DNA of 64,000 nt from Salinibacter grassmerensis (GCF_947077765.1 NZ_CAMTTF010000001.1:966818-1030817); one strand, 5' to 3'; shown: positions 19,640 through 27,921, numbered from the stretch's first letter. Translations and numbers: made by a program. Notes: generated by a model from the letters alone, not told the origin.

Positions 19640-20416
19640 ATGGAGCTTTTCTACAACCAGTACGGCGACTCCGGGTCTCCGTTCATCATTCTCCACGGCC
19701 TTCTTGGCGCGCACGGCAACTGGCACACCCTCAGCCGGACGGCGTTCCAAAACGTCGCTCGCGTGTACGCCGTGGATCAGCGCAACCACGGACGGTCGCC
19801 CCACGCCGACGCGATGGACTACCCGACCCTTGCGGCGGACTTGCGCCGGTTTATCGATCGGCACGCCCTCGCCCCGGCCGCCGTGATGGGCCACTCGATG
19901 GGCGGGAAGACCGCCATGCAGACTGCCCTCTCGCATCCGGACCGGGTCGACCGACTGATCGTCGTCGACATGGCCCCGAAGGCGTATCCACCCCACCACA
20001 CCAAACTGCTGGACGCACTGGCCCGCATTGACCCGACGGCGTACGACGGGCGTGACGAGATCGACGACGTGCTGGCCGAGGACGTGTCGTCCTGGCCCGT
20101 CCGCCAGTTTCTGCTCAAAAATCTCGACTACGACGGCGAGACCTATACCTGGCGCATGAACCTGGACGCCATCCGTGCGCACTACGACGACATCACGGCC
20201 GCCCTGCCGCGCGCGTCGACCTACGAGGGGCCGGCGCTCTTCGTCCGGGGCGGGGCCTCGGACTACGTGGCCGACGAGGACCGCGAGGACATCCGGGCGC
20301 GCTTCCCCAACGCCGAGCTCGTGACCATCGACGGGGCGGGGCACTGGGTCCACGCCGACGCGCCCGACGCGCTGGCCGAAGTGGTGACCGACTTCCTCGC
20401 GGAGACGGCCTCGTGA
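19640..20416 (+). CDS. Alpha/beta hydrolase (YbfF-like esterase)
   Basis: The 258-residue protein starts MELFYNQYGDSG and has the oxyanion-region motif ILHGLLGAHGNW, DQRNHGRSPHA, and the nucleophile elbow VMGHSMGGKTAM. The acid lies in the GGASDYV region and the catalytic His in DGAGHWVHADAP. This order and spacing match the YbfF/ABHD11 esterase group. The substrate is unknown. ATG 19640 is chosen because upstream in-frame codons add a non-conserved arginine-rich tail. It is divergent from the PagL-like gene and 75 bases upstream of an SDR gene. Confidence 0.9.
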   Translation: MELFYNQYGDSGSPFIILHGLLGAHGNWHTLSRTAFQNVARVYAVDQRNHGRSPHADAMDYPTLAADLRRFIDRHALAPAAVMGHSMGGKTAMQTALSHPDRVDRLIVVDMAPKAYPPHHTKLLDALARIDPTAYDGRDEIDDVLAEDVSSWPVRQFLLKNLDYDGETYTWRMNLDAIRAHYDDITAALPRASTYEGPALFVRGGASDYVADEDREDIRARFPNAELVTIDGAGHWVHADAPDALAEVVTDFLAETAS

Positions 20417-20491
20417 GCAGGGGTCGACACGAGGCGTGCCAATTCGTAGATTGCGGGCGCATTGTTCTTATACAATTCCCTACGTGTACTC

Positions 20492-21295
20492 ATGGACTTA
20501 GGACTTTCGAACCGGACCGCTTTCGTGGCCGGGGCCAGCAAAGGACTGGGCCGGGCGACCGCCCACGAGCTCGCCCAGGAAGGGTGCAACGTCGCCCTGT
20601 GCTCGCGGGACGGGGACCGCATTCAAGCGGCGGCGAAGGCCATCCGCGACGACACGGACGCCGAGGTGCTGCCTCTCGTCTGTGACGTGACCGACGCGGA
20701 GCAGGTGGAGAGCGCCATCGCCCAGACGGCCAACACGTTCGGCGGTCTCCACGTGCTCGTCACCAATGCCGGCGGCCCCCCCTCCGGAGCGGCCACGGAG
20801 CTGGACCCCTCCGACTACCGCGACGCGGTGGAGCTCAATCTGATGAGCACCATCTCGCTCTGCGACGCCGCGCTCCCCCACCTCCGCACGGCGGCGGCAG
20901 AGGACGACCACGCCCGCGTCATTATGGTAACGAGCGTGTCGTCGAAGCAGCCCATTCCCACCCTTGCGCTGTCCAACACGGCCCGCGCCGGCGTGCAGGG
21001 CTACGCCAAGAGCCTGGCCGATGACCTGGGTCCCACCGGCATCACGGTCAACACCGTGCTGCCCGGCTACACCCGCACGCAGCGGCTCGAGGACCTGGCC
21101 GATGAGATTCAGGAGCGAACGGGCCAGTCGCGGACGGAGATCGAGGCGGGCTGGGCGGACGACAACGCGCTTCCGCGCATTGGCGAGCCGGACGAGTTTG
21201 CCGCGACGGTGGCCTTCCTTGCCGGGGCGCGTGCCGGCTACGTGACCGGGGTGGCGTTCCCTGTCGATGGGGGGCGCAGCAAGCATCTTCTGTGA
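20492..21295 (+). CDS. SDR-family protein with altered catalytic Tyr/Lys
   Basis: The 267-residue Rossmann protein has the nucleotide motif VAGASKGLGRATA, the DV at the end of strand 3 (VCDVTDAE) and TNAGGPP, so it clearly belongs to the short-chain dehydrogenase family. Aligned on TSVSSKQPIP...AGV, the positions normally Tyr and Lys (YxxxK) are Ser161 and Arg165. A small SDR subgroup is known with LSN...R at this place, so the change may be conserved within that group. The C-terminal VTGVAFPVDGG is normal. The start MDLGLSNRTAFV at 20492 fits the family; an upstream ATG at 20462 is less likely. Confidence 0.88.
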   Translation: MDLGLSNRTAFVAGASKGLGRATAHELAQEGCNVALCSRDGDRIQAAAKAIRDDTDAEVLPLVCDVTDAEQVESAIAQTANTFGGLHVLVTNAGGPPSGAATELDPSDYRDAVELNLMSTISLCDAALPHLRTAAAEDDHARVIMVTSVSSKQPIPTLALSNTARAGVQGYAKSLADDLGPTGITVNTVLPGYTRTQRLEDLADEIQERTGQSRTEIEAGWADDNALPRIGEPDEFAATVAFLAGARAGYVTGVAFPVDGGRSKHLL

Positions 21296-21324
21296 GGAGC
21301 GGCACGCCCCCAATCGACCCGGGA

Positions 21325-21380
21325 GAAAATAAAAAAGCCCCGGACCGCGGGGCGGGGAGGGGGAGGGCGCGGCCCGGGGC
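21325..21380 (-). terminator. Intrinsic terminator with G-rich loop
   Basis: Arms 21337-21349 and 21368-21380 form a 13-bp GC stem with one mismatch. Read on the minus strand, the hairpin is followed by an almost pure T run (21336 down to 21325), so it should terminate the alpha/beta hydrolase transcript that ends at 21553. The 18-base loop (plus strand) contains four G runs separated by single C or A bases, a candidate G-quadruplex. Confidence 0.8.
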
Positions 21381-21552
21381 AAAAAGCCGGGAGGAAAGGG
21401 GAGACAGCCTGTGGCTATCGCCCCGTCATGACTTGCTCATTCGTAAGCACGCACCGATTTTTTTGCTCCGCCAACTTTCGATGAACCAGGGCGATTCAAC
21501 GAGACTTTTAGCCCGTCGTCAAGGACGCTCGAAAGGCTCGTGTCCGGGTGTC

Positions 21553-22557
21553 TCAGTGGAGGTCGAGGAAGGTGTCCACGGCGTCGAAAAAGGGCGCCGG
21601 CGCCTCCCAGTGGGGGAGCAGGCCCCCGGGAAGCGCCTGGTGGGAGAGATCGCGTGCGTTCTGAGAGAGGACCGTAGGGAGTCGGTCGAACGATTGTACG
21701 GTGGAGCCGGGCGTAGTGGGGGTGAGGAGGAGGGTGGGCCGGTAGAGGCGGGCGTAGACGTCGTCTGAGACGTCTGGGATTGAGAGGGTACCGTCCACGA
21801 ACCGGAGGGGAGCCCGGTAGGCCCCGCGGACCTGAGCGGTCTGTTCGGCGTAGTCGAGCAGCGCGTCGGGGATGGCGTCGGGGCTCAGGAAAACCTGCCG
21901 CGCGTAGTAGTCCCAGAGCGACGAGCGCCGGGTGAGGCGGTGATAGAGCAGCTCGAACGCGCCGGTGTGATCGGCCAGGGCGAGCCCCAGGCGACCGGGC
22001 GTGGAGGGGCCCTGCGTGGGGGCGAGGCCGGTCGGGGAAACGAGCACGAGTCGGCGCACGAGCGGGGCGGCCTGGAGGGCCACCTGGGCGGCGTATTCCG
22101 CTCCCAACGACAGCGCGACGACGTCGGCGGCGGCCTCGGGCACCTCGTCGAGGAAGTGGTAGAGCTGTTGCTCGTACAGCGCCGGGGAGTAGGCCCGGGG
22201 CTCCCGATCCGACCGCCCGAAGCCGAGCCAGTCGAGCGCATAGACGGGCCGGTCGGTGGTCGTTGCCAGATGCTTGGCGATGGGCTGCATCTCGCGGCTC
22301 GACGCGACCGCGTTGAAACTGTGGAGCAGCACGATCGGTGGCCCGGTGCCGGGACGGACGTAATACTGTGCACGGCCGTCCGGCGTCTCGAACGGACGCG
22401 GCTCCAGGTCGAGCGCCGGAGGCAGGGACAGAGGCGACGGCAGCGTGCGTCGGTAGGCCCACCGGGCGGCGGCAAGGCTGGCGTAGGTGCCGGCCAGGGT
22501 CGCACCGGTGGTGAGCAGGGCGCGCCCAAACGAGGAGGATGAAGAGGAGTCGGACAT
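21553..22557 (-). CDS. Membrane-anchored alpha/beta hydrolase
   Basis: The 334-residue protein has an N-terminal Ser-rich segment and one hydrophobic stretch (about 8-30), suggesting a membrane anchor. The hydrolase fold follows with IVLLHSFNAVASSREM, the YALDWLGFGRSDRE turn, a nucleophile elbow VVALSLGAEYAAQ (Ala-Leu-Ser-Leu-Gly) and a terminal His in LLPHWEAPAPFFD. The acid residue is not obvious. The ATG at 22557 is used because a longer frame would run into the tRNA gene. A strong terminator lies about 170 bases past the stop. The substrate is unknown. Confidence 0.88.
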   Translation of the reverse strand: MSDSSSSSSFGRALLTTGATLAGTYASLAAARWAYRRTLPSPLSLPPALDLEPRPFETPDGRAQYYVRPGTGPPIVLLHSFNAVASSREMQPIAKHLATTTDRPVYALDWLGFGRSDREPRAYSPALYEQQLYHFLDEVPEAAADVVALSLGAEYAAQVALQAAPLVRRLVLVSPTGLAPTQGPSTPGRLGLALADHTGAFELLYHRLTRRSSLWDYYARQVFLSPDAIPDALLDYAEQTAQVRGAYRAPLRFVDGTLSIPDVSDDVYARLYRPTLLLTPTTPGSTVQSFDRLPTVLSQNARDLSHQALPGGLLPHWEAPAPFFDAVDTFLDLH

Positions 22558-22684
22558 CGGGACAGACGGGGCGGCGATAAAATAGATTGAGTCCTCGAAC
22601 GCCGCTTCGGCACCGACGTTCAACCCGGAACCGTCCGCGTCCCATCGGTTACGCCCTTGTGGGCTGGCGTGGTCGGCCAAGTAT

Positions 22685-22757
22685 GCCCCTGTAGCTCAAC
22701 TGGAGAGAGCGGTGGCCTCCTAAGCCGCAAGTCGCGGTTCGAGTCCGCGCAGGGGTA
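22685..22757 (+). tRNA. tRNA-Arg (anticodon CCT)
   Basis: The 73-base sequence folds into a full cloverleaf. The acceptor stem is GCCCCTG/CAGGGGT (with one G-T pair), the D stem GCTC/GAGC, and the anticodon stem GTGGC/GCCGC with loop CTCCTAA, so the anticodon is CCT reading AGG. The T stem is CGCGG/CCGCG with loop TTCGAGT. The discriminator base is A. The 3' CCA is not encoded, since CTG follows. It lies between a divergent hydrolase and a small Cys-rich gene. Confidence 0.96.
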
Positions 22758-22788
22758 CTGCGCGTTCCAGTTAGTTACCGACAAATGC

Positions 22789-22989
22789 ATGAGCACTTGT
22801 ACGGCCACCAACAAGGACGGAACCCCGTGCAGCAACTCTGCGGCGGCGGGCAGTGTGTACTGCCACGTGCACCAGGACGCGGACGCGAGCACGAGTGCGG
22901 ACGAGCACGGGTTCGGGGTGATGCTGGCCAGCGCCCTCACCGTCATTCTCGTCACCCACTTCCTTCTGCAGTTCGTCCTGGGGGCGTGA
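22789..22989 (+). CDS. Small Cys/His-rich protein with C-terminal membrane segment
   Basis: The 66-residue product begins with a compact motif, a Cys followed by TNKDGTPCSN and then SVYCHVH (Cys4, Cys14, Cys25, His26/28). This resembles short zinc-binding KGTxC...YCxxH modules of unknown function. An Asp/Ser-rich linker follows, and then one strong hydrophobic segment (about 43-64, LASALTVILVTHFLLQFVLG) that should span the inner membrane. It starts 31 bases after tRNA-Arg. Zinc binding is inferred; the function is unknown. Confidence 0.72.
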   Translation: MSTCTATNKDGTPCSNSAAAGSVYCHVHQDADASTSADEHGFGVMLASALTVILVTHFLLQFVLGA

Positions 22990-23041
22990 GGAGTAGCCGG
23001 GGACCCAGGGAGCACCCCTCCGCACAGAGACGGGCAAAGGG

Positions 23042-23791
23042 TCAGTCCAGGGCCTCGTCGATGTGGGGGCGGAGGTCGTCGATCGTCTCGTACATCCAGT
23101 CGAAGTAGCCGGGGTGGTCGCTCTGAATGTCGCGGAGGGCCTTCCCGTCGTGCTTGCCGAAGCACACCACCACTGCGTCGCCCTCCTGCTTGAGGCGGCG
23201 CTGGTCGTCGAGATAGTCGCCCCGAATCTGCTGGGCGAGGTCGGCCGGCGTGCCGTCGATGTCATGGTCGGCAAGCTGTCGTTGGAGGACCATCCCGGCC
23301 GCTTCCACGTCGCGGAGGGCATCGTGGGCGTCGTCGAGCGCCTCGCCGGTGTACCGTTCGTAGAGGGCCGAGAGGGTGCGCGGACGCAGCACTTGCTCTA
23401 GGCGGTACGGGTCGAGGACGACGCGGTCGTCGGGGCCGGGGAGCGTCCGCCCGTGCCGCTCAAATTCGGCGTGGAGGAGGGGGACGTCGTACGCAAGGGC
23501 GTTGTACCCGGCCAGGTCGGCGTCGGCGAGAAGAGGGGCGATGCGGTCGAGGTGGGCCTCCAGCGGGGGCGCCTGCCGGACCGCGTCGGGCGAGAGGCCC
23601 GTCAGGTCCGTGACGGCCGCCGGAATCTCCTCTTGCGGGTCCACGAGCACATCGATGGTCTCGTTTAGCGCGGCCCCGCTCTCGCTCGGCACGAATCGCT
23701 GCATCCCGATCTGGATGATGCGGGCCGTCTGGGGGTCCGTGCCGGTGGCTTCAAGGTCGAAGAAGACGAGGGGGCGTTCGAGATGGAGCAC
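23042..23791 (-). CDS. DnaQ-like 3'-5' exonuclease
   Basis: The 249-residue DEDD-family exonuclease shows Exo I (VFFDLEATGTD), Exo II in LAGYNALAYDVPLL (Asn/Asp) and Exo III DDAHDALRDVEA, with the DEDDh-type His in the AHDAL motif. An additional C-terminal region (VCFGKHDGKALRDIQSDHPGYFDWM) matches the small module found at the end of several bacterial DNA polymerase III epsilon-like proteins. It is probably a stand-alone repair exonuclease rather than the replicative proofreader, but this is not certain. The start codon is GTG at 23791. Confidence 0.9.
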   Translation of the reverse strand: MLHLERPLVFFDLEATGTDPQTARIIQIGMQRFVPSESGAALNETIDVLVDPQEEIPAAVTDLTGLSPDAVRQAPPLEAHLDRIAPLLADADLAGYNALAYDVPLLHAEFERHGRTLPGPDDRVVLDPYRLEQVLRPRTLSALYERYTGEALDDAHDALRDVEAAGMVLQRQLADHDIDGTPADLAQQIRGDYLDDQRRLKQEGDAVVVCFGKHDGKALRDIQSDHPGYFDWMYETIDDLRPHIDEALD

Positions 23792-23881
23792 GAGCAGGGA
23801 CGACGATGGGTTTGAGGGACAATCAACGTGCCCCTGTATGCACGGCTCGTGCGAAAGATCGCCGTCTCCTGGACGGGAACG

Positions 23882-24346
23882 TCAGTGCTGAGGAAGCACC
23901 GAGTCGAGCCACTGCACGAGCGCACTCTCGGCGCCCTCGGTGCGCAGCTCCAAGAGGATCCGCTGGAGTGCAAACTCCAGAAGGAGGCTCCGCGACACGG
24001 TGGTGGCGTACCGGGAGCCGAGAACCGACACGGCCTTTTCGAGCTGGCGGGAGAGGTCCGCCCGCACGGATCCCACGGAGACCGGTTGAAGGGACGGGTC
24101 CGGCTCGGGAAGCTCCGACGGGGCCGCCATAGAGAGGGCCAGCTTCTGGTCCAGGGACGACGCTTCGGCGTGCGGCTCTGCCTCGCGGGGCCGGTCCTTC
24201 TGGATCTCAGTCGAGGGCGGCGGGGGTTGCGTGGCTTGCTCGGTGGCGTCGGGGCGGGGGGCGTCGTACGCCATGTCCTGGTCCACGGCCTTCATCCAGC
24301 CGGGGACCGTGCCGTCGCCGTTGAAGGAATTGGTCGAGGTGCTCAT
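23882..24346 (-). CDS. Putative ParA partner with ribbon-helix-helix-like C-terminus
   Basis: The 154-residue protein has a disordered Pro/Glu-rich first half and a compact C-terminal half. The segment LEKAVSVLGSRYATTVSRSLLLEFALQRILLELR (about 101-134) has the spacing of the two helices of a ribbon-helix-helix domain, with SRS...E.AL at the second helix. It lies 24 bases downstream of parA on the same strand. Small RHH proteins act as centromere-binding partners of many ParA ATPases, so that role is proposed. I know no named family for it. Confidence 0.6.
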   Translation of the reverse strand: MSTSTNSFNGDGTVPGWMKAVDQDMAYDAPRPDATEQATQPPPPSTEIQKDRPREAEPHAEASSLDQKLALSMAAPSELPEPDPSLQPVSVGSVRADLSRQLEKAVSVLGSRYATTVSRSLLLEFALQRILLELRTEGAESALVQWLDSVLPQH

Positions 24347-24370
24347 GGGAGCATCGGAATCAGGCGGGAA

Positions 24371-25225
24371 TCATGCGGCAGTCGCAACGCGGGAGCGTTC
24401 TACGACTTCGTCGGCGAGGCTGAGGTAGTACGAGGCTGCGTCGGAGGCCCCGTCGTACTCCATGATGTTCATGCCGTGGGTGGCCACCTCGTTGACCTTT
24501 GAGCGCCACGGGATGGCGGTCTTGAAAAGGATGTCGGAGTACACGTCCTCGAACTTTTCCTGCATGTCGCTAACCAGGCTGGAGCGCAGGTCGAGGTCGT
24601 TGGGCAGCAGGCCCAGGATCCGCAGGCTGTCGTTGTGCACCTTTCGGATTTGCTTGATGGTGTCCTGGAGCTGGCTGACGCCCCGCATGCTGAACCGGTC
24701 GGCGTGGATGGGGACGATGATGCCGTCGGCCCCGGCCAGGGCCGTCGCAATGCTACGCCCGAGCGACGGGGGGCAGTCCACGAGGCAGTAGTCGTGCTTC
24801 ATGGTCGAGCTGGAATTGCGCTGCACCTCGGCCGTGCGAAACTCCTGAACGCGGCACCGGAACTGTTGAGGAAAGACGGGGCTCCGGCCGACCACCGAGT
24901 CGAAGCTTGCCGCCGCCATGCGCCGGTCGGAGGGGATGAAGTCGACCCCGACGGACTCGGACGTGCGGAGAACGCTGGCGAACGACCACTCGTCGGAGGC
25001 CTCGCCGTCCCAGGTGGCGAGGGAGTCGAAAACGGTCGCGTCATCGTCGGTCGCCTCCCGCCCCATGAGCCAGTCGGTGGCGTTCATTTGGGGGTCGTAG
25101 TCGATGACCAGGGGATCGTGGCCCTTGTGTTTGAGGGCCGTAGCCAGGTTGACACTCGTGACGGTTTTCCCAACCCCGCCTTTCTGGTTGATGACGGCAA
25201 TGGTGTACATGGCACTTTGGGGCAT
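24371..25225 (-). CDS. ParA-family partition ATPase
   Basis: The 284-residue Walker ATPase has the deviant Walker A motif INQKGGVGKTVTSVNLA near residues 12-28, Walker A' VIDYDPQMNATDWL, and the Walker B strand CLVDCPPSLGRS. A central segment (about 75-130) is longer than in minimal Soj proteins. A start at the second Met (25210, MYTIAVINQ) is equally plausible. It is followed by a small putative RHH partner instead of a ParB, and the rest of a chromosomal par locus (parB, gid genes) is absent, so it may segregate a plasmid-like element or a protein cargo. Confidence 0.88.
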   Translation of the reverse strand: MPQSAMYTIAVINQKGGVGKTVTSVNLATALKHKGHDPLVIDYDPQMNATDWLMGREATDDDATVFDSLATWDGEASDEWSFASVLRTSESVGVDFIPSDRRMAAASFDSVVGRSPVFPQQFRCRVQEFRTAEVQRNSSSTMKHDYCLVDCPPSLGRSIATALAGADGIIVPIHADRFSMRGVSQLQDTIKQIRKVHNDSLRILGLLPNDLDLRSSLVSDMQEKFEDVYSDILFKTAIPWRSKVNEVATHGMNIMEYDGASDAASYYLSLADEVVERSRVATAA

Positions 25226-25443
25226 CGACGAGGAACAAGCGCAGTGGTGTTTGGCTCTTTGAATGTCCGCAAAGAGTATTCCGGGATGCCGAGGGCACGA
25301 TGTGACGGACGTATTACGGAGAGGATGGAGAAAGTACTCACGCCGATGGGTGCATATGTACGTTACTGAAAACGCCCTATCGAGACGTACGGGAACGGGG
25401 CGTGTTGACGACCCTGCGCGACGATCCGTGGGGGGGCACCGGT

Positions 25444-26460
25444 CTATTCTGTGTTCCGTAGGAACGAGGCAGCGACGGGCAGGTGATCGCTGGTGGCGGC
25501 CATCGAGTCGGCCGGGAGGGGGCGCGCCACGTGCGCCGAGCCGTCCACGAGACGATCAGAGAGGGCAGAGTTGGGCAGAAGATAGTCGAGCTGGCGGACG
25601 GGATCGTCCGAGGGATGGGTGGGCGTGGGGCGGTTGGACAGTGGGTCGGTAAGCTGGACGCGTCCCGGGATGCGCCCGGGCCGGACCGAATCCGGCGCCG
25701 GCCGACCGGGGTCGTTGAGCAGGAGGCGCAGTTCGGGGCTGTCGGAGAGTGAGTTCAGGTCGCCCGCCACCAGCATCTTGGCCGCCGGTCGGGCGCTGTG
25801 GAGACGAGACAGTTCCGCGTGCAGAAAGCGGATTTGGCCGATGCGCCAGCCTCGGTCTTCTGCGCTGCGGCCGGCTTTTAGGTGGGCGCCGGCCAGCGTC
25901 CACACCCGATCCGGGGCCACCCGCACGTCGGCCGTCCACAGGCGGTGGTTGGTGAGCGACTGCGCCGCGGGCGCTCCGTTGTCGGCGTCCTGGCCCACGA
26001 TGGGGGTCACCACGTCCGCGTAGTTTCGCACCACGCCGAGCGGATATCGGCTCAAGAGCACCACGTTCATGTACCAGGTGGGGCTCTCCACGGAGGTCGC
26101 AAAGCGATAGCTCGTGTCCCCGAGGCGGTTCTCGACGAAGGAATCGAGAAAGGCTTCACTCTCGGCCTCCTGCAGCACCACGAGGTCCGCGTCGAGCCGG
26201 CGCAGCGCCCGGGCAACGCGTCGCTTCCGATCCGTCAGGTCCGATGCGGGCGTGTTTTCGGTGCCGGCATCGATGTATGGGTTGTCGTGCCCGTCCACGA
26301 AGTGCTCTAGGTTCCAGGTTGCGACCCGGACGGTATCATCGTCCGGAAAGTCGTAGTCCGACGGAAGGGCCATTCCGGTCGTGGGGGAGGGAGACGAAGC
26401 GTCCGGTCCGCAGGCGGGGAGGAGGCAGAGTATGAGAAGAAGCGGGGGGAGGGTGCGCAT
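25444..26460 (-). CDS. Secreted endonuclease/exonuclease/phosphatase-family lipoprotein
   Basis: The 338-residue protein starts MRTLPPLLLILCLLPAC, a signal peptide with a lipobox (Cys17). The EEP domain follows: VRVATWNLEHFVDG, VVLQEAESEAF, LLSRYPLGVVR, an LAGAHLKAG motif, VAGDLNSLSDSPEL and the terminal SDHLPVAASF. These are the metal and catalytic motifs of the DNase I/phosphatase superfamily. The substrate could be nucleic acid or a phosphoester; extracytoplasmic location suggests scavenging. The ATG at 26460 is chosen for the signal peptide. It is divergent from folK. Confidence 0.87.
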   Translation of the reverse strand: MRTLPPLLLILCLLPACGPDASSPSPTTGMALPSDYDFPDDDTVRVATWNLEHFVDGHDNPYIDAGTENTPASDLTDRKRRVARALRRLDADLVVLQEAESEAFLDSFVENRLGDTSYRFATSVESPTWYMNVVLLSRYPLGVVRNYADVVTPIVGQDADNGAPAAQSLTNHRLWTADVRVAPDRVWTLAGAHLKAGRSAEDRGWRIGQIRFLHAELSRLHSARPAAKMLVAGDLNSLSDSPELRLLLNDPGRPAPDSVRPGRIPGRVQLTDPLSNRPTPTHPSDDPVRQLDYLLPNSALSDRLVDGSAHVARPLPADSMAATSDHLPVAASFLRNTE

Positions 26461-26585
26461 GGGCAAGACGAAATGTACGAGTTGCGTGGACTTGATGGGT
26501 ATGAAACGTAGGTCCTGGCGTGGACCATCGTGAAGGCTGGAGTTTAAAATCCGATCCACCTTTTCCCGGAAACCCATCGAGTCCA

Positions 26586-27161
26586 ATGTCTTCTACTTAC
26601 CTGGGGCTTGGATCCAACAAAGGCGACCGCTTGGAGCACCTGCACCGGGCGGTCGAGCGGTTGCAACAGCGCGACGCCATCGACGTGGTGAGCGTGTCCC
26701 CCGTCTACGAGACCGAAGCCCACACGACCTCGCCGGACGAGACCCAGCCTTCGTTTTTGAACGCCGTGACGCGACTGGCCGTCGAGGTCGATCCGGACGC
26801 CCTCCTTCGAGTAGCGCACGAGGTGGAGCGGGCGGAGGGGCGCATCCGGGCCGCCGAGCAGCGGTGGGGGCCTCGCCCCCTGGACGTCGACCTGCTGGCA
26901 GTCGGATCCCTCACGCGAAACACTGAGGCCCTCACGCTCCCTCATCCTCGTCTCGCGGAGCGCCGGTTCGTGCTCCGGCCCTGGGCCGACCTCGCGCCAA
27001 ACTTCGTCGTCCCGCCGCCGTTCGATCAGTCTATTCGGTCACTGTTCGATGAGTGCGGGGACCCGGCCTCCATTCAGCAGACGGACTACACGATTGGAGA
27101 CGAGACGGCGTCCCCAGAAGCCCCCGGCACGCAAGTCTCCAAACAGTCCGGTGGGGGCTGA
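26586..27161 (+). CDS. folK: HPPK (folate biosynthesis kinase)
   Basis: The 191-residue enzyme is 6-hydroxymethyl-7,8-dihydropterin pyrophosphokinase. It shows YLGLGSNKGDRLEHL at the N-terminus, SPVYETEA, PSFLNAV, and the signature RWGPRPLDVDLLAVG with LPHPRLAERRFVLRPWADLAP. A C-terminal tail of about 30 residues is extra. The ATG at 26586 opens the conserved core. The dNK gene follows 58 bases downstream on the same strand, and the pair is likely co-transcribed. Confidence 0.95.
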   Translation: MSSTYLGLGSNKGDRLEHLHRAVERLQQRDAIDVVSVSPVYETEAHTTSPDETQPSFLNAVTRLAVEVDPDALLRVAHEVERAEGRIRAAEQRWGPRPLDVDLLAVGSLTRNTEALTLPHPRLAERRFVLRPWADLAPNFVVPPPFDQSIRSLFDECGDPASIQQTDYTIGDETASPEAPGTQVSKQSGGG

Positions 27162-27219
27162 GCCGACGAATCTACCCCGAACGTGCACCTCGCCATCCCT
27201 CCCGACGTTGCCGCGCCCG

Positions 27220-27870
27220 ATGCCCTTGACCCCGCCGGACGCCCTCGACTATGTGGCCATCGAAGGCGCAATTGGGGCCGGTACCACCACGCTCACCGAG
27301 CTCCTGGCCGACCGCTTCGAGGCCGATCCCGTGCTCGAACGGTTCGAAGAAAATCCGTTCCTGGAGCGCTTCTATGAGGACCGGAAGCGGTGGGCCTTCC
27401 AGACGCAGCTCGCCTTCCTAGCAAGCCGGTTTCGGCAGCAAAAAGAGCTGTCCGAGCGCGACCTCTTCCGCGACTTCGCGGTGAGCGACTACACGTTCGA
27501 CAAGGACCGCATCTTCGCCCGGCAGACGCTGAGCGGCGACGAACTGCAGCTCTACGAGTCGCTTTTTCGCCTCATGGAGCCGACCGTCCCGTCGCCCGAC
27601 CTCGTGGTGTACCTACGCTCCTCCCCCGAGCGGCTCTTGCAGAACATCGAGATGCGTGACCGGCTGTACGAGCGCGACATGGACCCGGACTACATTGCGG
27701 ACCTCCATGAGGCCTACGACCAGTACTTTCGCCAGTACGAGCGCACCCCCCTCCTCGTGGTGAACGTCGCGGAAATGGACTTCGTAGAGCACCCGGCGGA
27801 TTTCCAAACACTGGTGCAGCACATTGTCGCCCCGTCTGAGGAGCGCACCCGCTACGTCCACCCGTCGTAG
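27220..27870 (+). CDS. Deoxynucleoside kinase family protein with altered P-loop
   Basis: The 216-residue protein matches the dNK family: ENPFLERFYEDRKRWAFQTQLAFLASRF, SDYTFDKDRIFAR (DRS-like), VVYLRSSPERLLQNIEMRDRLYERDMD (lid region) and a C-terminal VVNVAEMDF. The P-loop reads EGAIGAGTTTL, with Thr in place of the Walker A Lys, visible directly in the DNA (GCC GGT ACC ACC). All other family motifs look intact. Activity may be reduced or altered. ATG 27220 is the start consistent with the family. Confidence 0.9.
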   Translation: MPLTPPDALDYVAIEGAIGAGTTTLTELLADRFEADPVLERFEENPFLERFYEDRKRWAFQTQLAFLASRFRQQKELSERDLFRDFAVSDYTFDKDRIFARQTLSGDELQLYESLFRLMEPTVPSPDLVVYLRSSPERLLQNIEMRDRLYERDMDPDYIADLHEAYDQYFRQYERTPLLVVNVAEMDFVEHPADFQTLVQHIVAPSEERTRYVHPS

Positions 27871-27921
27871 CAGCGGGGCTCGTTCCGACACCGATAGCAC
27901 GGCCGTTTGCAGACGCGCACG

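Noticed and set aside
18878-20353. 491-codon minus frame
   Set aside because: It covers the PagL-like and hydrolase genes, which have clear features in their own frames.
22685-22757. tRNA-Arg as the attachment site of an integrated element
   Set aside because: No integrase, no repeated 3' end and no foreign gene set follow; ordinary chromosomal genes lie on both sides.
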